Assembly (NCBI GenBank): GCA_937871435.1
Contig: CALMQM010000015.1
Span: forward strand, 1 to 54,005
Length of the DNA: 54,005 nucleotides
Source: an uncultured Bacteroidota bacterium
GTDB lineage: Bacteria; Bacteroidota; Bacteroidia; AKYH767-A; 2013-40CM-41-45
Direction: 5' to 3'
In this document: positions 16,396 through 25,320 of the stretch, piece by piece
Layout of the letters: each line of letters opens with the position of its first letter
How positions within the stretch are numbered: the stretch's first letter is position 1
Notes under the pieces: model-generated
What the model was told of the DNA's origin: nothing
Seen by the model: only the letters and a program-made list of their open reading frames with translations
Database searches by the model: none
Translations under genes and position numbers: made by a program

Positions 16396-18882
16396 ATGGA
16401 AATATCATCGCAACAGGGACTGAAGCCTGAAGAAGTGATTCAAAGCCGAAACTTACACGGCCGAAACATTCTTTCTTCAGGCAAAAAACATCCTTTCAGA
16501 ATATTTCTTGATGTACTCCGGGAGCCGATGATGCTCTTGCTCATAGTAGCGGCATTGGTTTATTTTTTCACAGGGGAACAGTCAGAAGGTTTTCTCATGC
16601 TGGCATCGATTGGAATTGTTGCCGGCATTTCCATCTATCAGGAAATCCGAAGTGAAAACGCCACTCATGCACTCAAACAAATGACTCAGTCATTGGTGAT
16701 GGTAATCCGCAGCGGAGAAAAATCAGCGATTCCATCCGAAGAACTGGTTGTGAATGACATCATGATCGTGAGTGAAGGTGAGCACATTTCTGCCGACGCG
16801 TGCATCATCGATTCAAATGATTGTTCGGTGAACGAAGCAATCCTGACAGGAGAATCATTCGCAGTTGATAAAGGAATGAAGGATCCGCTGCTCTTTGCAG
16901 GAACAGTCATGTTAAGCGGACTTGCGCACGCGAAAGTAACAGCTGTTGGAGAACATACCCGACTCGGACAATTGGGTAAATCACTCGAACAAATTCAAAA
17001 AGAAAAAACTCCGCTTCAACAACAGATTGCTGTATTCGTCAGGCGGATGGCTGTGTTTGGTGTGATCGCATTTCTTCTTGTCTGGATTTACAACACTCTT
17101 GCTTCGGGAGATCTTGTGCATGGCTTGTTGCACGGACTAACACTCGCGATGGCAGCGTTGCCGGAAGAAATTCCTGTTGCACTTTCTACGTTCATGGCTT
17201 TGGGGGCTTACCGTATGATCAGAATGAAAGTGCTCACCAGACATCCTCAAACTGTGGAATCTTTGGGTTCGGCTACAGTTATTTGTGTAGACAAAACCGG
17301 AACATTGACTGAAAATAAAATGGTGCTTGTTGAAGTATATGCACCGCAAGCCAATAAAATTTTCCAATTGGATGCAGAACATGAAAACGATGAAGTGGAT
17401 GTGATTCTGGAATATGCCCGTCTCGCATCCGAACCGCTTCCGTTTGATCCGATGGAAAAGGCAATTGTTGCCGCTTATGAAGAACCTGAAAATTTTCGTT
17501 CGTTCACACGATATAAAATGATTCATGAATATCCGCTTTCCGGAATCAGTCCGATGATGACGCATATTTACGAAGACGAAAAGGGAAAACGATTTATTGC
17601 CTGTAAAGGAGCACCGGAAGGAATTGTGAAACAATCTGCTCTCGAAGAAATAATTAAAAAGAAGGTAATATCAAGTGTGGAAGAAATGGCCTCGAGAGGA
17701 TATCGTGTGCTTGCTGTAGCGAAAGAAGTGGATGAAAACAGATCCTGGCCAACTTCTCAGGATCAGTTCAGGTGGGAATTTCTCGGATTGATCGCTTTCA
17801 GTGATCCGCCAAAAAAGAACAGCGCGGATGTGATCCGGAATTTTCATCGTGCCGGCATCAGCGTGAAGATGATCACAGGAGATTTTCCGGAAACAGCAAA
17901 ATGTATTTCCGGAAAGGTTGGAATACAACATCCGGAGCAATGTCTGACCGGTCCCGGGATAATGAACATGACTGACGAACACTTGCAGGCAGAAGTGAAA
18001 AAAGTAAATGTATTTGCACGCATGTTACCGGAAGCAAAATTACGTGTCATTCAGGCTTTGAAAAAAAACGGAGAAGTGGTTGCCATGACCGGTGATGGAG
18101 TGAATGATGGTCCGGCATTGAAAGCTGCGCACATTGGAATCGCTATGGGACAGAGAGGAAGTGAAATCGCGCGACAAGCTGCATCATTGATTCTGATTGA
18201 TGATGATCTTGGCAACATGGTTGGAGCAATTGGATTGGGCAGAAAAATTTATTCCAATTTAAAAAAAGCGATTCAATATATAATCTCTATACATATCCCG
18301 CTTATATCCATCGTGACTTTACCATTGTTGTTTGGATGGAAATACCCCAACATCTTCTCTCCTATTCATGTCATTTTCTTTGAACTGATCATGGGACCAA
18401 CCTGTAGCATCGCTTTTGAAAATGAACCCATGGAAAGCGAAGCAATGGAACGCAAACCAAGAAAAATGACTGCAAATTTTTTCACATGGTCAGAGCTGTC
18501 TCTTCCGGTCATCCAGGGTGGAGTAATTGCTTTGGGATTATTGTTGGTGATGTACCTCTCAATCAGAACCGGACATGAAGAATCACATACTCGTACATTG
18601 GTATTTTCAACACTCATTTTTGCAAATGTATTACTCACACTTACAGGGAGATCAAGAACGGAAACAATTATTTCCGGATGGAAGGTCAAAAACAATCTCA
18701 TACCGATCATGATTTTGATTTCTCTGGCAATAACTTTTACAGCTTTATTCCTGCAGGCTGCCAGAGGTTTGTTTGAGTTTGTTTCTGTACATTGGACTGA
18801 TTTACTGAAATGCGCCGCAGTCGCGGGAGTGTCTGTGTTGTGGATTGAGTTGTTAAAAATGCTGCGCAGAGGAAGAGAATAA
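16396..18882 (+). CDS. P-type cation-transporting ATPase (Ca2+-ATPase-like)
   Basis: An 828-residue P-type ATPase with all core motifs: TGES at 151-154 (actuator domain), 'CVDKTGTLTENK' with the phosphorylated Asp299, 'CKGAPEGI' in the nucleotide domain, and GDGVND at 566-571. The helix-4 motif is 'PEEIPVALS', like P2-type pumps of calcium or other divalent cations. Ten helices are plausible (two near 40-75, two near 210-270, six after 620). It is shorter than eukaryotic SERCA, as usual for bacterial members. There is no N-terminal heavy-metal domain and no CPC motif, so it is not a copper/zinc exporter. The acyltransferase gene follows by 86 bp. Confidence 0.92.
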   Translation: MEISSQQGLKPEEVIQSRNLHGRNILSSGKKHPFRIFLDVLREPMMLLLIVAALVYFFTGEQSEGFLMLASIGIVAGISIYQEIRSENATHALKQMTQSLVMVIRSGEKSAIPSEELVVNDIMIVSEGEHISADACIIDSNDCSVNEAILTGESFAVDKGMKDPLLFAGTVMLSGLAHAKVTAVGEHTRLGQLGKSLEQIQKEKTPLQQQIAVFVRRMAVFGVIAFLLVWIYNTLASGDLVHGLLHGLTLAMAALPEEIPVALSTFMALGAYRMIRMKVLTRHPQTVESLGSATVICVDKTGTLTENKMVLVEVYAPQANKIFQLDAEHENDEVDVILEYARLASEPLPFDPMEKAIVAAYEEPENFRSFTRYKMIHEYPLSGISPMMTHIYEDEKGKRFIACKGAPEGIVKQSALEEIIKKKVISSVEEMASRGYRVLAVAKEVDENRSWPTSQDQFRWEFLGLIAFSDPPKKNSADVIRNFHRAGISVKMITGDFPETAKCISGKVGIQHPEQCLTGPGIMNMTDEHLQAEVKKVNVFARMLPEAKLRVIQALKKNGEVVAMTGDGVNDGPALKAAHIGIAMGQRGSEIARQAASLILIDDDLGNMVGAIGLGRKIYSNLKKAIQYIISIHIPLISIVTLPLLFGWKYPNIFSPIHVIFFELIMGPTCSIAFENEPMESEAMERKPRKMTANFFTWSELSLPVIQGGVIALGLLLVMYLSIRTGHEESHTRTLVFSTLIFANVLLTLTGRSRTETIISGWKVKNNLIPIMILISLAITFTALFLQAARGLFEFVSVHWTDLLKCAAVAGVSVLWIELLKMLRRGRE

Positions 18883-18932
18883 AAGGTTCCGGAATTTTCA
18901 TGTTTATAAGAATGAAAATTGAATTCCTTTTC

Positions 18933-18940
18933 TACATTTG
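18933..18940 (+). promoter_or_regulatory. Possible -7 box of the acyltransferase gene
   Basis: TACATTTG is a perfect TAnnTTTG match, ending 28 bp before the ATG at 18969. No TTG at the correct distance is seen upstream, so only half of a promoter is supported. Confidence 0.2.
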
Positions 18941-18968
18941 AAAAGTTTTCTGATTTGAAAGAGCGCGT

Positions 18969-19994
18969 ATGACGGAGAAGAACTTTCGTGTCAATAATTT
19001 TGATTTGTTACGTATTCTTGCTGCTGTTCAGGTAGTGGTGAGTCATGGATTTCATCACCTTCATCTTGACAAATCAAACACACTTTTTCGTTTCATTGAA
19101 AAATTTCCCGGCGTGCCTGTTTTTTTTACGATCTCAGGATTTCTCATTGCTGCATCATTTGAAAAAAATTCTAACCTTAAAATTTACTTCAGCAACCGGG
19201 TGCTGAGAATTTTCCCGGGTTTATGGGTTTGTATTTTCTTTTCTATCCTTACAGCTGCAATAGTCGGCAACATCAACTTTATGAATCCGGTGAGCTTCCC
19301 CTGGTTGCTCGGGCAGCTGAGTTTCATGCAGTTTTTTAATCCGGATTTTTTACGTGGTTACGGAACCGGAGTGTTAAACGGGAGCTTGTGGACCATTACA
19401 GTGGAGCTGCAGTTTTATCTTTTGCTTCCGCTGCTGTATTTCTTTTTCAAAAAATCCAAATCAGTGAACCTGCTTCTGCTTTTATTGTTTATCGCCTTTT
19501 TCTTAAGTGCAATCCTCCTCCATGCTTTTCGGCTCACTGAAACACAAAACAAATTTCTTGCAGTTACTTTCCTCCCGCACTATTATCTTTTTCTTGCCGG
19601 TATGATGATGTGGAAAATCAAAGCATATAACTCCGCATTGATCAATGGAAAAGGGTTAGTCTGGCTCGCGATATTTCTTTTGTTTGTTTACGCGGTTCCC
19701 GATTCTTCAATTACTTCTTTCATTGGTAAAATCCTTCTCTCTGTTTTTACTATTTCAGCTGCCTACACATTTCCCAAATTGAGTAGAAAATTGTTGAAGG
19801 GAAACGACTTATCCTACGGAATATATATTTATCACATGCCTGTGATCAATATGTTGGTGGAGAAAAATCAAATTTCTTCCGCCAATTATTTCTTTCTTGC
19901 TTTGTTCGCCACTCTTGTCTTGGCATTTTTAAGCTGGAAATTTGTAGAAGAAAAGTTTATTCGAATGAAAAAAAGCAGTTTGCTACGTCAATAA
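18969..19994 (+). CDS. Acyltransferase 3 family membrane protein
   Basis: A 341-residue protein with the acyltransferase-3 (OafA/NodX-like) layout: about ten membrane helices, the N-terminal 'NFDLLRILAAVQVVVSHGFHHL' region (split here by its Arg and His landmarks) with the catalytic-type His near residue 24, 'FFTISGFLIA' near 55-65, and 'FSNRVLRIFPGLW' near 78-90. Such enzymes O-acetylate or otherwise acylate sugars of lipopolysaccharide, capsule or glycans across the membrane. The acceptor here is unknown, as no glycan-synthesis genes are adjacent. A bidirectional terminator follows at 20126-20161. Confidence 0.88.
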   Translation: MTEKNFRVNNFDLLRILAAVQVVVSHGFHHLHLDKSNTLFRFIEKFPGVPVFFTISGFLIAASFEKNSNLKIYFSNRVLRIFPGLWVCIFFSILTAAIVGNINFMNPVSFPWLLGQLSFMQFFNPDFLRGYGTGVLNGSLWTITVELQFYLLLPLLYFFFKKSKSVNLLLLLLFIAFFLSAILLHAFRLTETQNKFLAVTFLPHYYLFLAGMMMWKIKAYNSALINGKGLVWLAIFLLFVYAVPDSSITSFIGKILLSVFTISAAYTFPKLSRKLLKGNDLSYGIYIYHMPVINMLVEKNQISSANYFFLALFATLVLAFLSWKFVEEKFIRMKKSSLLRQ

Positions 19995-20125
19995 CAATGG
20001 ATTAATCGAGTTAAAAAACAGAAATTCATAATATGCCTGAATTCATTTCATCAACTGCAACGGATGATCCTGGCAATAATTTGTTCAGAATGACATTCAG
20101 CATGTATTCTGATTTTTTTCAAATC

Positions 20126-20161
20126 AAAAACGCCGGCCTGAATCAACAAGCCGGCGTTTTT
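20126..20161. terminator. Bidirectional intrinsic terminator
   Basis: A perfect 12-bp stem: AAAAACGCCGGC (20126-20137) and GCCGGCGTTTTT (20150-20161), with a 12-nt loop. It has T-runs on both strands and lies between the converging acyltransferase and SBBP protein genes. Confidence 0.92.
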
Positions 20162-20182
20162 ATTTCTTTATTCTTTCAATGA

Positions 20183-23100
20183 TCAATGTTCTGTCTTAAT
20201 CACTTTCAATGTTTTTCTTTGATCCTGATATATAACATCCACAAAGTATGTGCCGGCACTTAGATTTGATCCTGCTTCGATATAGCCACTTACATTCTCG
20301 TGTTGCTCCAGCAATCGTCCGCTCATATCGTAGATGCTGATGTTGACTACTTTTTCCACCAACACCCGGAATGTTCCATTGAATGGATTCGGATAAATGA
20401 AGACGCCAAGATTTTCCTTGACAGGCTGGGAGATTCCACTGCATGGATCAAATGTGACGCGAACCGTGTCGCTGGATTGACAACCGAAACTGTTTGTCAC
20501 TACAACAGAAATTATTTTTGTACCGATTCCTGTTCCTGCACTGTCAACCTGAATTGAATTGCTCAATTGTCCCGTTGACCACTGCACTGTACTGAATCCG
20601 GAACCAACGTTGAGGACAACTGTTGAATTCGCGCAAACAACAGAATCATTTCCAAGAGTAACTGAAGGTGCCGGGAAAACTGTTATTGGTCTTGACGCGC
20701 TTCCCAAACATCCGTTTTGACTTACACTGTAATTGATAGTATATGTACCTGTTCCGATTTGCGGATTGAAGGTTCCATTGCTTACACCTGTTCCGCTATA
20801 TGTACCGCCTGAAGGACTTCCTCCGGTGAGTGTGATAGGAGTGCCATTGATACATGCACCTGCAAAAGCAGACAATGCAACAGTTGGCGGTGCATTCACT
20901 ACAATTTGTGATTGCGCTGAGTTGGTACATCCATTTCCATCTGTGAAAGCATATGAAATTTGTATCGTTCCTGCACCTGCAACAGATGGATTGAATTGAG
21001 TTCCACTAACACCTGAACCGCTGTAAGTTCCGCCGACTGGTAATCCTCCTGACAAACTAAACGGGGTTGTGTTTACACATGTAGGTGTGAATGTAGACAA
21101 ACTTACAACAGGCAATGGATTTACAAGAATGGTAGATACAGCTGTTGCTGAACAACCGTTACCGAGTGAATAAGTATATCGCACAGTATCGTTCCCAACA
21201 CCGGCCAGCACAGGGAAGAAATTTCCGTTGTTGATTCCGGTTCCGGAATACGTTCCACCGGAAGGTGATCCTCCAGTCAAAGGAAAGAACGCGGAGTTGG
21301 AACATACAGGTGAGAATGTTCCCAATGTAACAGTAGGTGATGTCAGAATATTAATGGAAGAAGATGCTGCATTGGAACATCCATTGGCATCTGTATAAGA
21401 ATAAGTAATCGTATGTGAACCTGTGCCGGCAACAGAAGGATTCAATGTTCCATTGCTGACTCCGGAACCGGAATATGTTCCACCGGAAGGAGAACCTCCG
21501 GTGAGAGTCACAGGAGAAGCGTTTGAGCACACATCTCCCAAAACACCGAGTGAAACAGAAGGTGTTGCATTCACAGTGATCATAGAAGTATCAGATGCAG
21601 AACATCCGCTGTTCGTATATTGATAGGTAATGATGAATTGACCTGCACCGGAAGTAGCGGGATTGAAATTTCCTCCATTCACCCCGGTTCCAGAATAGGT
21701 TCCGCCGGCAGGAGATCCACCGCTGAGTGCAAAGGAAGGAGTATTGCCGCATACAGCAGACAGATTACTGAAAGTTACTGTCGGAGATGCAAGCACAATG
21801 ATTGAAGAAGTAGCCGAAGCTGAACAACTGTTCGAACCGGTGACTGTATATGTTATGGTATGTGTTCCCACTCCTGCAACAGCAGGGTTGAATGAACCAT
21901 TGCTTACACCTGTACCTGAATATGTTCCTCCTGATGGAGAACCTCCTGTCAATGTCACCGCTGAAGCCGCGCTGCAGATATCACCAAATGTTCCAAGTGT
22001 GACTGAAGGAGCAGCATTGACAACAATAACAGAAGTATCCGATGCGGAACATCCTCCGTTGGAATATTGATAGGTAAGAATAAATTGTCCCGCTCCTGCC
22101 GTCGCCGGATTAAATGTTCCTGAGCTCACACCTGTTCCGGAATAAGTTCCTCCTGCCGGCGAACCCTGAGTAAGTGTAATCGGTGAAGCACTGGAGCAAA
22201 CAGGAGATAAATTTCCAAATGTAACAACCGGAGCAGGATTGACACTGATAGTGACTGTTGATTGTGCTGTACAGGAAGCCGCGCTTGTACCTGTAACAGT
22301 ATAAGTAGTTGTTGTAGTTGGATTCGCTGTGACCACAGAATCAGATGTAGAACTTAGTCCGGTAGCCGGCGACCAAACATAAGTCGCTGCACCGTGCGCG
22401 TTCAATTGTGTACTTGTTCCTGTACAAATTGCAATTGATGTAGCAGAAGCGGTAAGAGAGAATCCATTTGATATTGCATTTGTTGTTGGATTGCCAACAT
22501 TCAGATAATTGGCCGCATAGCCAAGTCCGTTGTATTCCACAACCTGGAAATAATATCTTGTACCAAGAGTCAGACCGGTAACAGTAACTGTATTTCCAGA
22601 GCCGTTATATACTACATAAGAACCAGAACCAAGATTTGCTCCTGAACCGAAAGTAGAATTCGCTGTATAATAATTTCCATCGACAGGGAACGCACTCACC
22701 GCTGAGCCAGCTTTCGCAATGACTATTCTGCCAACACCATTTCCTGAAGTGAAATTCAGTTGCAAATCACTGCAATTGGCAGTGATTGCCTGCAGAGACG
22801 ATGCATTTACGGAAGGTTGTGAAGCAAGTGCCGGCGACATTTTAGAAACAAAGAAATCAGCCAGCGAATATCCACGCAGCGTATCTGCTCCAAAATAAGC
22901 GGTATCATTAAAGAAGCCGGTTGTATAGACGTTGTTGAGATTATCAAAGGTGATCGCTTGCCCGGCATCTCTTTGTGTACCTCCTCCGGGTCGTGCCCAG
23001 TTGACATTTCCTGCAGTATCATAAACAGCTACAAACACATCCCGATTCCCGCGTGCGCCAACATAGATGGATCCGAAATATCCGTGGTCGTCGATTTGTC

Positions 23101-24202
23101 CGGTCACATACAACAAATTCTTCCCTGCATCATAGGAACATGCATAGGACATATCTTCATACGGTCCACCTGCACGTTTTGCCCAGAGTACATTTCCATT
23201 CGGATCATATTTGACAACGAATACATCTGTGCTTCCTTCTGAAATAAGTTGCGTTGAACCGAAGTTAGCCGTATCCTGAAAATATCCTGAAACATAAGCG
23301 TTACCAAGTTCATCTGTTGTGATCGCATTTCCTCGTGTAGTATCACAACAACCGCCGGCTGTTCGTACCCACTGAAAATTTCCGCTCGTATCATATTTCG
23401 CGATGAACATACTGTTCAATCCCTGTACGGAAACATTTGTTCCGCTAAAATTTGCGCTTTGTGTAATCGTTCCGGTGATATATACATTTCCCGATTGATC
23501 CAATGCCACTCCGCGACCGCGATCTTCCTTCGTCCCACCTGCTTTTCTCGCCCATTGTACTGTTCCATCAGAATTTGTTTTCACCAGATAAATATCGTTG
23601 CTGTTACTTGAACTACTCAGGTTAATACCATCGAAATGTCCGGTGCCGGAAAAATATCCTGTGAGATAGCATGTGCCATTTTGATTCACCGCGATCGCTT
23701 TTCCTTTGTCATCATTCGTACCTCCGAAACGTTTAGCCCAGATATACGAACCATCACTTGCATATTTAGCAAAGAAAATATCGTTCGACCCTTGTACTGT
23801 CAGTGAATCCCCCGGATTGAATCCGGCAGTATTTTCAAACTCACCTGTATGATAGTTGTTATGTGCCGCGTCAATTCCAACACCCCAGCTTACATCACCA
23901 CCCACTCCGCCGGCATGTTTTACCCATTTGATATTTCCGTTGGTATCATATTTCCCCATCAGGATATCATGCTTACCGTTTGTTGTGAGCGTGATGTTCC
24001 CAAAGACAGCAGAATATTCTATTTGTCCTGAAACATATACGTTGCCGGAGTCATCAGCGATAATGGCGTTCCCGTATTCGAAGCCTTGTGAACTTCCTTG
24101 TCGGGCCCACAAAAAACTTTGTGCCGACAGTTGAGACGAACTGGTAAGCAGGATGGTACAAAGCAGTATCAAGCCTGTACTAAAAAAGTAGCGGTTTTTC
24201 AT
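20183..24202 (-). CDS. Large secreted protein: SBBP propeller, Fn3-like domain, seven Ig/PKD-like repeats, T9SS sorting domain
   Basis: A 1339-residue protein. Signal peptide 1-28. Residues about 30-455 are SBBP-type propeller repeats of about 60 residues ('GNVYVSGQIEYSAVFGN', 'AKYDTSGNFQWVRTAGG', 'GNAYVSGYFQDTANFGS'). Residues about 465-580 resemble a fibronectin-III-like domain ending 'GTRYYFQVVEYNG'. An Ig-like module at about 582-655 is followed by seven repeats of about 74 residues (about 655-1177), each with 'C......(F/L)(T/S)(G/Q)GSP(S/A)GGTYSG(T/S)GV...(F/L)NP' and closing 'GCS'. The last part is another Ig-like domain and a T9SS type A sorting domain ('VFIYPNPFNGTF', 'SAGTYFVDVI'). 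It is probably a surface adhesin or display protein. Repeat similarity also shows at DNA level. Confidence 0.9.
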   Translation of the reverse strand: MKNRYFFSTGLILLCTILLTSSSQLSAQSFLWARQGSSQGFEYGNAIIADDSGNVYVSGQIEYSAVFGNITLTTNGKHDILMGKYDTNGNIKWVKHAGGVGGDVSWGVGIDAAHNNYHTGEFENTAGFNPGDSLTVQGSNDIFFAKYASDGSYIWAKRFGGTNDDKGKAIAVNQNGTCYLTGYFSGTGHFDGINLSSSSNSNDIYLVKTNSDGTVQWARKAGGTKEDRGRGVALDQSGNVYITGTITQSANFSGTNVSVQGLNSMFIAKYDTSGNFQWVRTAGGCCDTTRGNAITTDELGNAYVSGYFQDTANFGSTQLISEGSTDVFVVKYDPNGNVLWAKRAGGPYEDMSYACSYDAGKNLLYVTGQIDDHGYFGSIYVGARGNRDVFVAVYDTAGNVNWARPGGGTQRDAGQAITFDNLNNVYTTGFFNDTAYFGADTLRGYSLADFFVSKMSPALASQPSVNASSLQAITANCSDLQLNFTSGNGVGRIVIAKAGSAVSAFPVDGNYYTANSTFGSGANLGSGSYVVYNGSGNTVTVTGLTLGTRYYFQVVEYNGLGYAANYLNVGNPTTNAISNGFSLTASATSIAICTGTSTQLNAHGAATYVWSPATGLSSTSDSVVTANPTTTTTYTVTGTSAASCTAQSTVTISVNPAPVVTFGNLSPVCSSASPITLTQGSPAGGTYSGTGVSSGTFNPATAGAGQFILTYQYSNGGCSASDTSVIVVNAAPSVTLGTFGDICSAASAVTLTGGSPSGGTYSGTGVSNGSFNPAVAGVGTHTITYTVTGSNSCSASATSSIIVLASPTVTFSNLSAVCGNTPSFALSGGSPAGGTYSGTGVNGGNFNPATSGAGQFIITYQYTNSGCSASDTSMITVNATPSVSLGVLGDVCSNASPVTLTGGSPSGGTYSGSGVSNGTLNPSVAGTGSHTITYSYTDANGCSNAASSSINILTSPTVTLGTFSPVCSNSAFFPLTGGSPSGGTYSGTGINNGNFFPVLAGVGNDTVRYTYSLGNGCSATAVSTILVNPLPVVSLSTFTPTCVNTTPFSLSGGLPVGGTYSGSGVSGTQFNPSVAGAGTIQISYAFTDGNGCTNSAQSQIVVNAPPTVALSAFAGACINGTPITLTGGSPSGGTYSGTGVSNGTFNPQIGTGTYTINYSVSQNGCLGSASRPITVFPAPSVTLGNDSVVCANSTVVLNVGSGFSTVQWSTGQLSNSIQVDSAGTGIGTKIISVVVTNSFGCQSSDTVRVTFDPCSGISQPVKENLGVFIYPNPFNGTFRVLVEKVVNISIYDMSGRLLEQHENVSGYIEAGSNLSAGTYFVDVIYQDQRKTLKVIKTEH

Positions 24203-24612
24203 AATATGTGATATTCACATTTAAAAACGCAATGAGGGCATACAGGTTCATACAAAATTACTCCTGATCTGACGAAATGATTACAGTATTATGTTAAGGC
24301 TTATGAAAATCATACACTTTCTTACACTTTTCACATTCATTCCATGAAAAGAGATTAAAAAGCGTCTCTTTTAAACCTTTATTCCGGAAAAATCCGCGAC
24401 TAAATCAAGCATATTCTGGGCATCAAAAGCAGCCAAACACGGCCATCCAAAGACCAATTAAATAATGTGAATACAAGTTGAGAAAAAGGAAAATGGCAGT
24501 TGTTAAGCCAATGCTAACAAAACATTTCTTTTGCATTTATTTTATAGAGAAAAATTCCTTTCTGCATTTTCTAAAAGAATAAAATTTCCCCCGTCAGGAT
24601 TATTTACCTATT
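24203..24612. other. 410-bp intergenic region
   Basis: No convincing gene. It holds the upstream region of the SBBP protein gene and a small dyad AAAAGAGA (24347-24354) / TCTCTTTT (24365-24372) with a 10-nt loop, which could serve as a weak terminator on either strand. Otherwise A+T-rich and unremarkable. Confidence 0.5.
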
Positions 24613-25281
24613 TCAATGTGAAAAATAAATTTTGTGAATATTCACCAAAGTTTTCTGACCATGTCTCTCGACAAATGTCTGGTCTGTGTATAAGAGGAAA
24701 CCATCTGTTCTGAGTTTATCAAAAAATGTTTTTGCAAATGCACGATTGGGTTCGGCAAGAATTAAAACACCTCCCGGCTTTATCAATGTTTTGAAACTCA
24801 GAATAAGATCAGCGAATGCTTTGGATTCGTAGGCTACATCCGCAGCAAGGATGACATCTGCAGACAAGTTTGGATCAGGCGAACGCCAGTCGAGGAGTTT
24901 GAATTCAGCAGAAAATTTATTGTTGAGATACCAATTGTGTTCAGCAAAAATCAAGGGCTCTTGCATGTAATCTGTTATTACTACTGAAGCACCAAATTTA
25001 CCTGCAGTGATACCCGGCAAACCCAGTCCACATCCGATCTCCAGAACTGTGGTCTTTTCAGAAACCACAGGTTGAAGGCAAAGATATTCAGCGAGCGCAA
25101 TCGCTGAAGGCCATAAATCGGCCCAGTAAGGAATTTTTTCGTCTACCACATCGGGATGATGTTCTCCTTTACGGATCAGTTCATCAAACAGGGAATCAAT
25201 GTCAGCAATGGTATCCATGTGGACAGTCATTCCCGGCAAGGAGATTTCTTCTCGGTTAATCTTATACTGTGTGGGTAGCAA
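24613..25281 (-). CDS. Class I SAM-dependent methyltransferase
   Basis: A 222-residue methyltransferase of the lysine-methyltransferase-like/nicotinamide N-methyltransferase-like group. Motif I is 'VLEIGCGLGLPGITAGKFG' (about 81-99), the acidic loop after strand 2 is 'VVITDY', and 'DVILAADVAYESKAF' is the motif IV region. 'PYWADLWPSAIALAEYL' is the characteristic pre-motif of this group. Such proteins often methylate protein side chains; the target is unknown. The frame opens with TTG at 25281; the first ATG is 17 codons in, but 'ISLPG' before it looks like part of the fold. It is 39 bp from the end of the FG-GAP protein gene. Confidence 0.87.
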   Translation of the reverse strand: MLPTQYKINREEISLPGMTVHMDTIADIDSLFDELIRKGEHHPDVVDEKIPYWADLWPSAIALAEYLCLQPVVSEKTTVLEIGCGLGLPGITAGKFGASVVITDYMQEPLIFAEHNWYLNNKFSAEFKLLDWRSPDPNLSADVILAADVAYESKAFADLILSFKTLIKPGGVLILAEPNRAFAKTFFDKLRTDGFLLYTDQTFVERHGQKTLVNIHKIYFSH

Positions 25282-25320
25282 AGGAAAAATGGTTCACGAC
25301 GATAAGATGTGATGATTGAA

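Noticed and set aside
17137..17634. Open frame of 165 codons on the minus strand inside the P-type ATPase gene
   Set aside because: It lies opposite a fully conserved ATPase coding region, has low-complexity Phe/His/Arg composition and matches no family. It is a shadow frame.
20670..22240. Regularly spaced repeated DNA that might suggest a CRISPR array
   Set aside because: The period is about 220 bp, it is in frame throughout, and it encodes Ig/PKD-like protein repeats. There is no short constant repeat with unique spacers and no cas gene.
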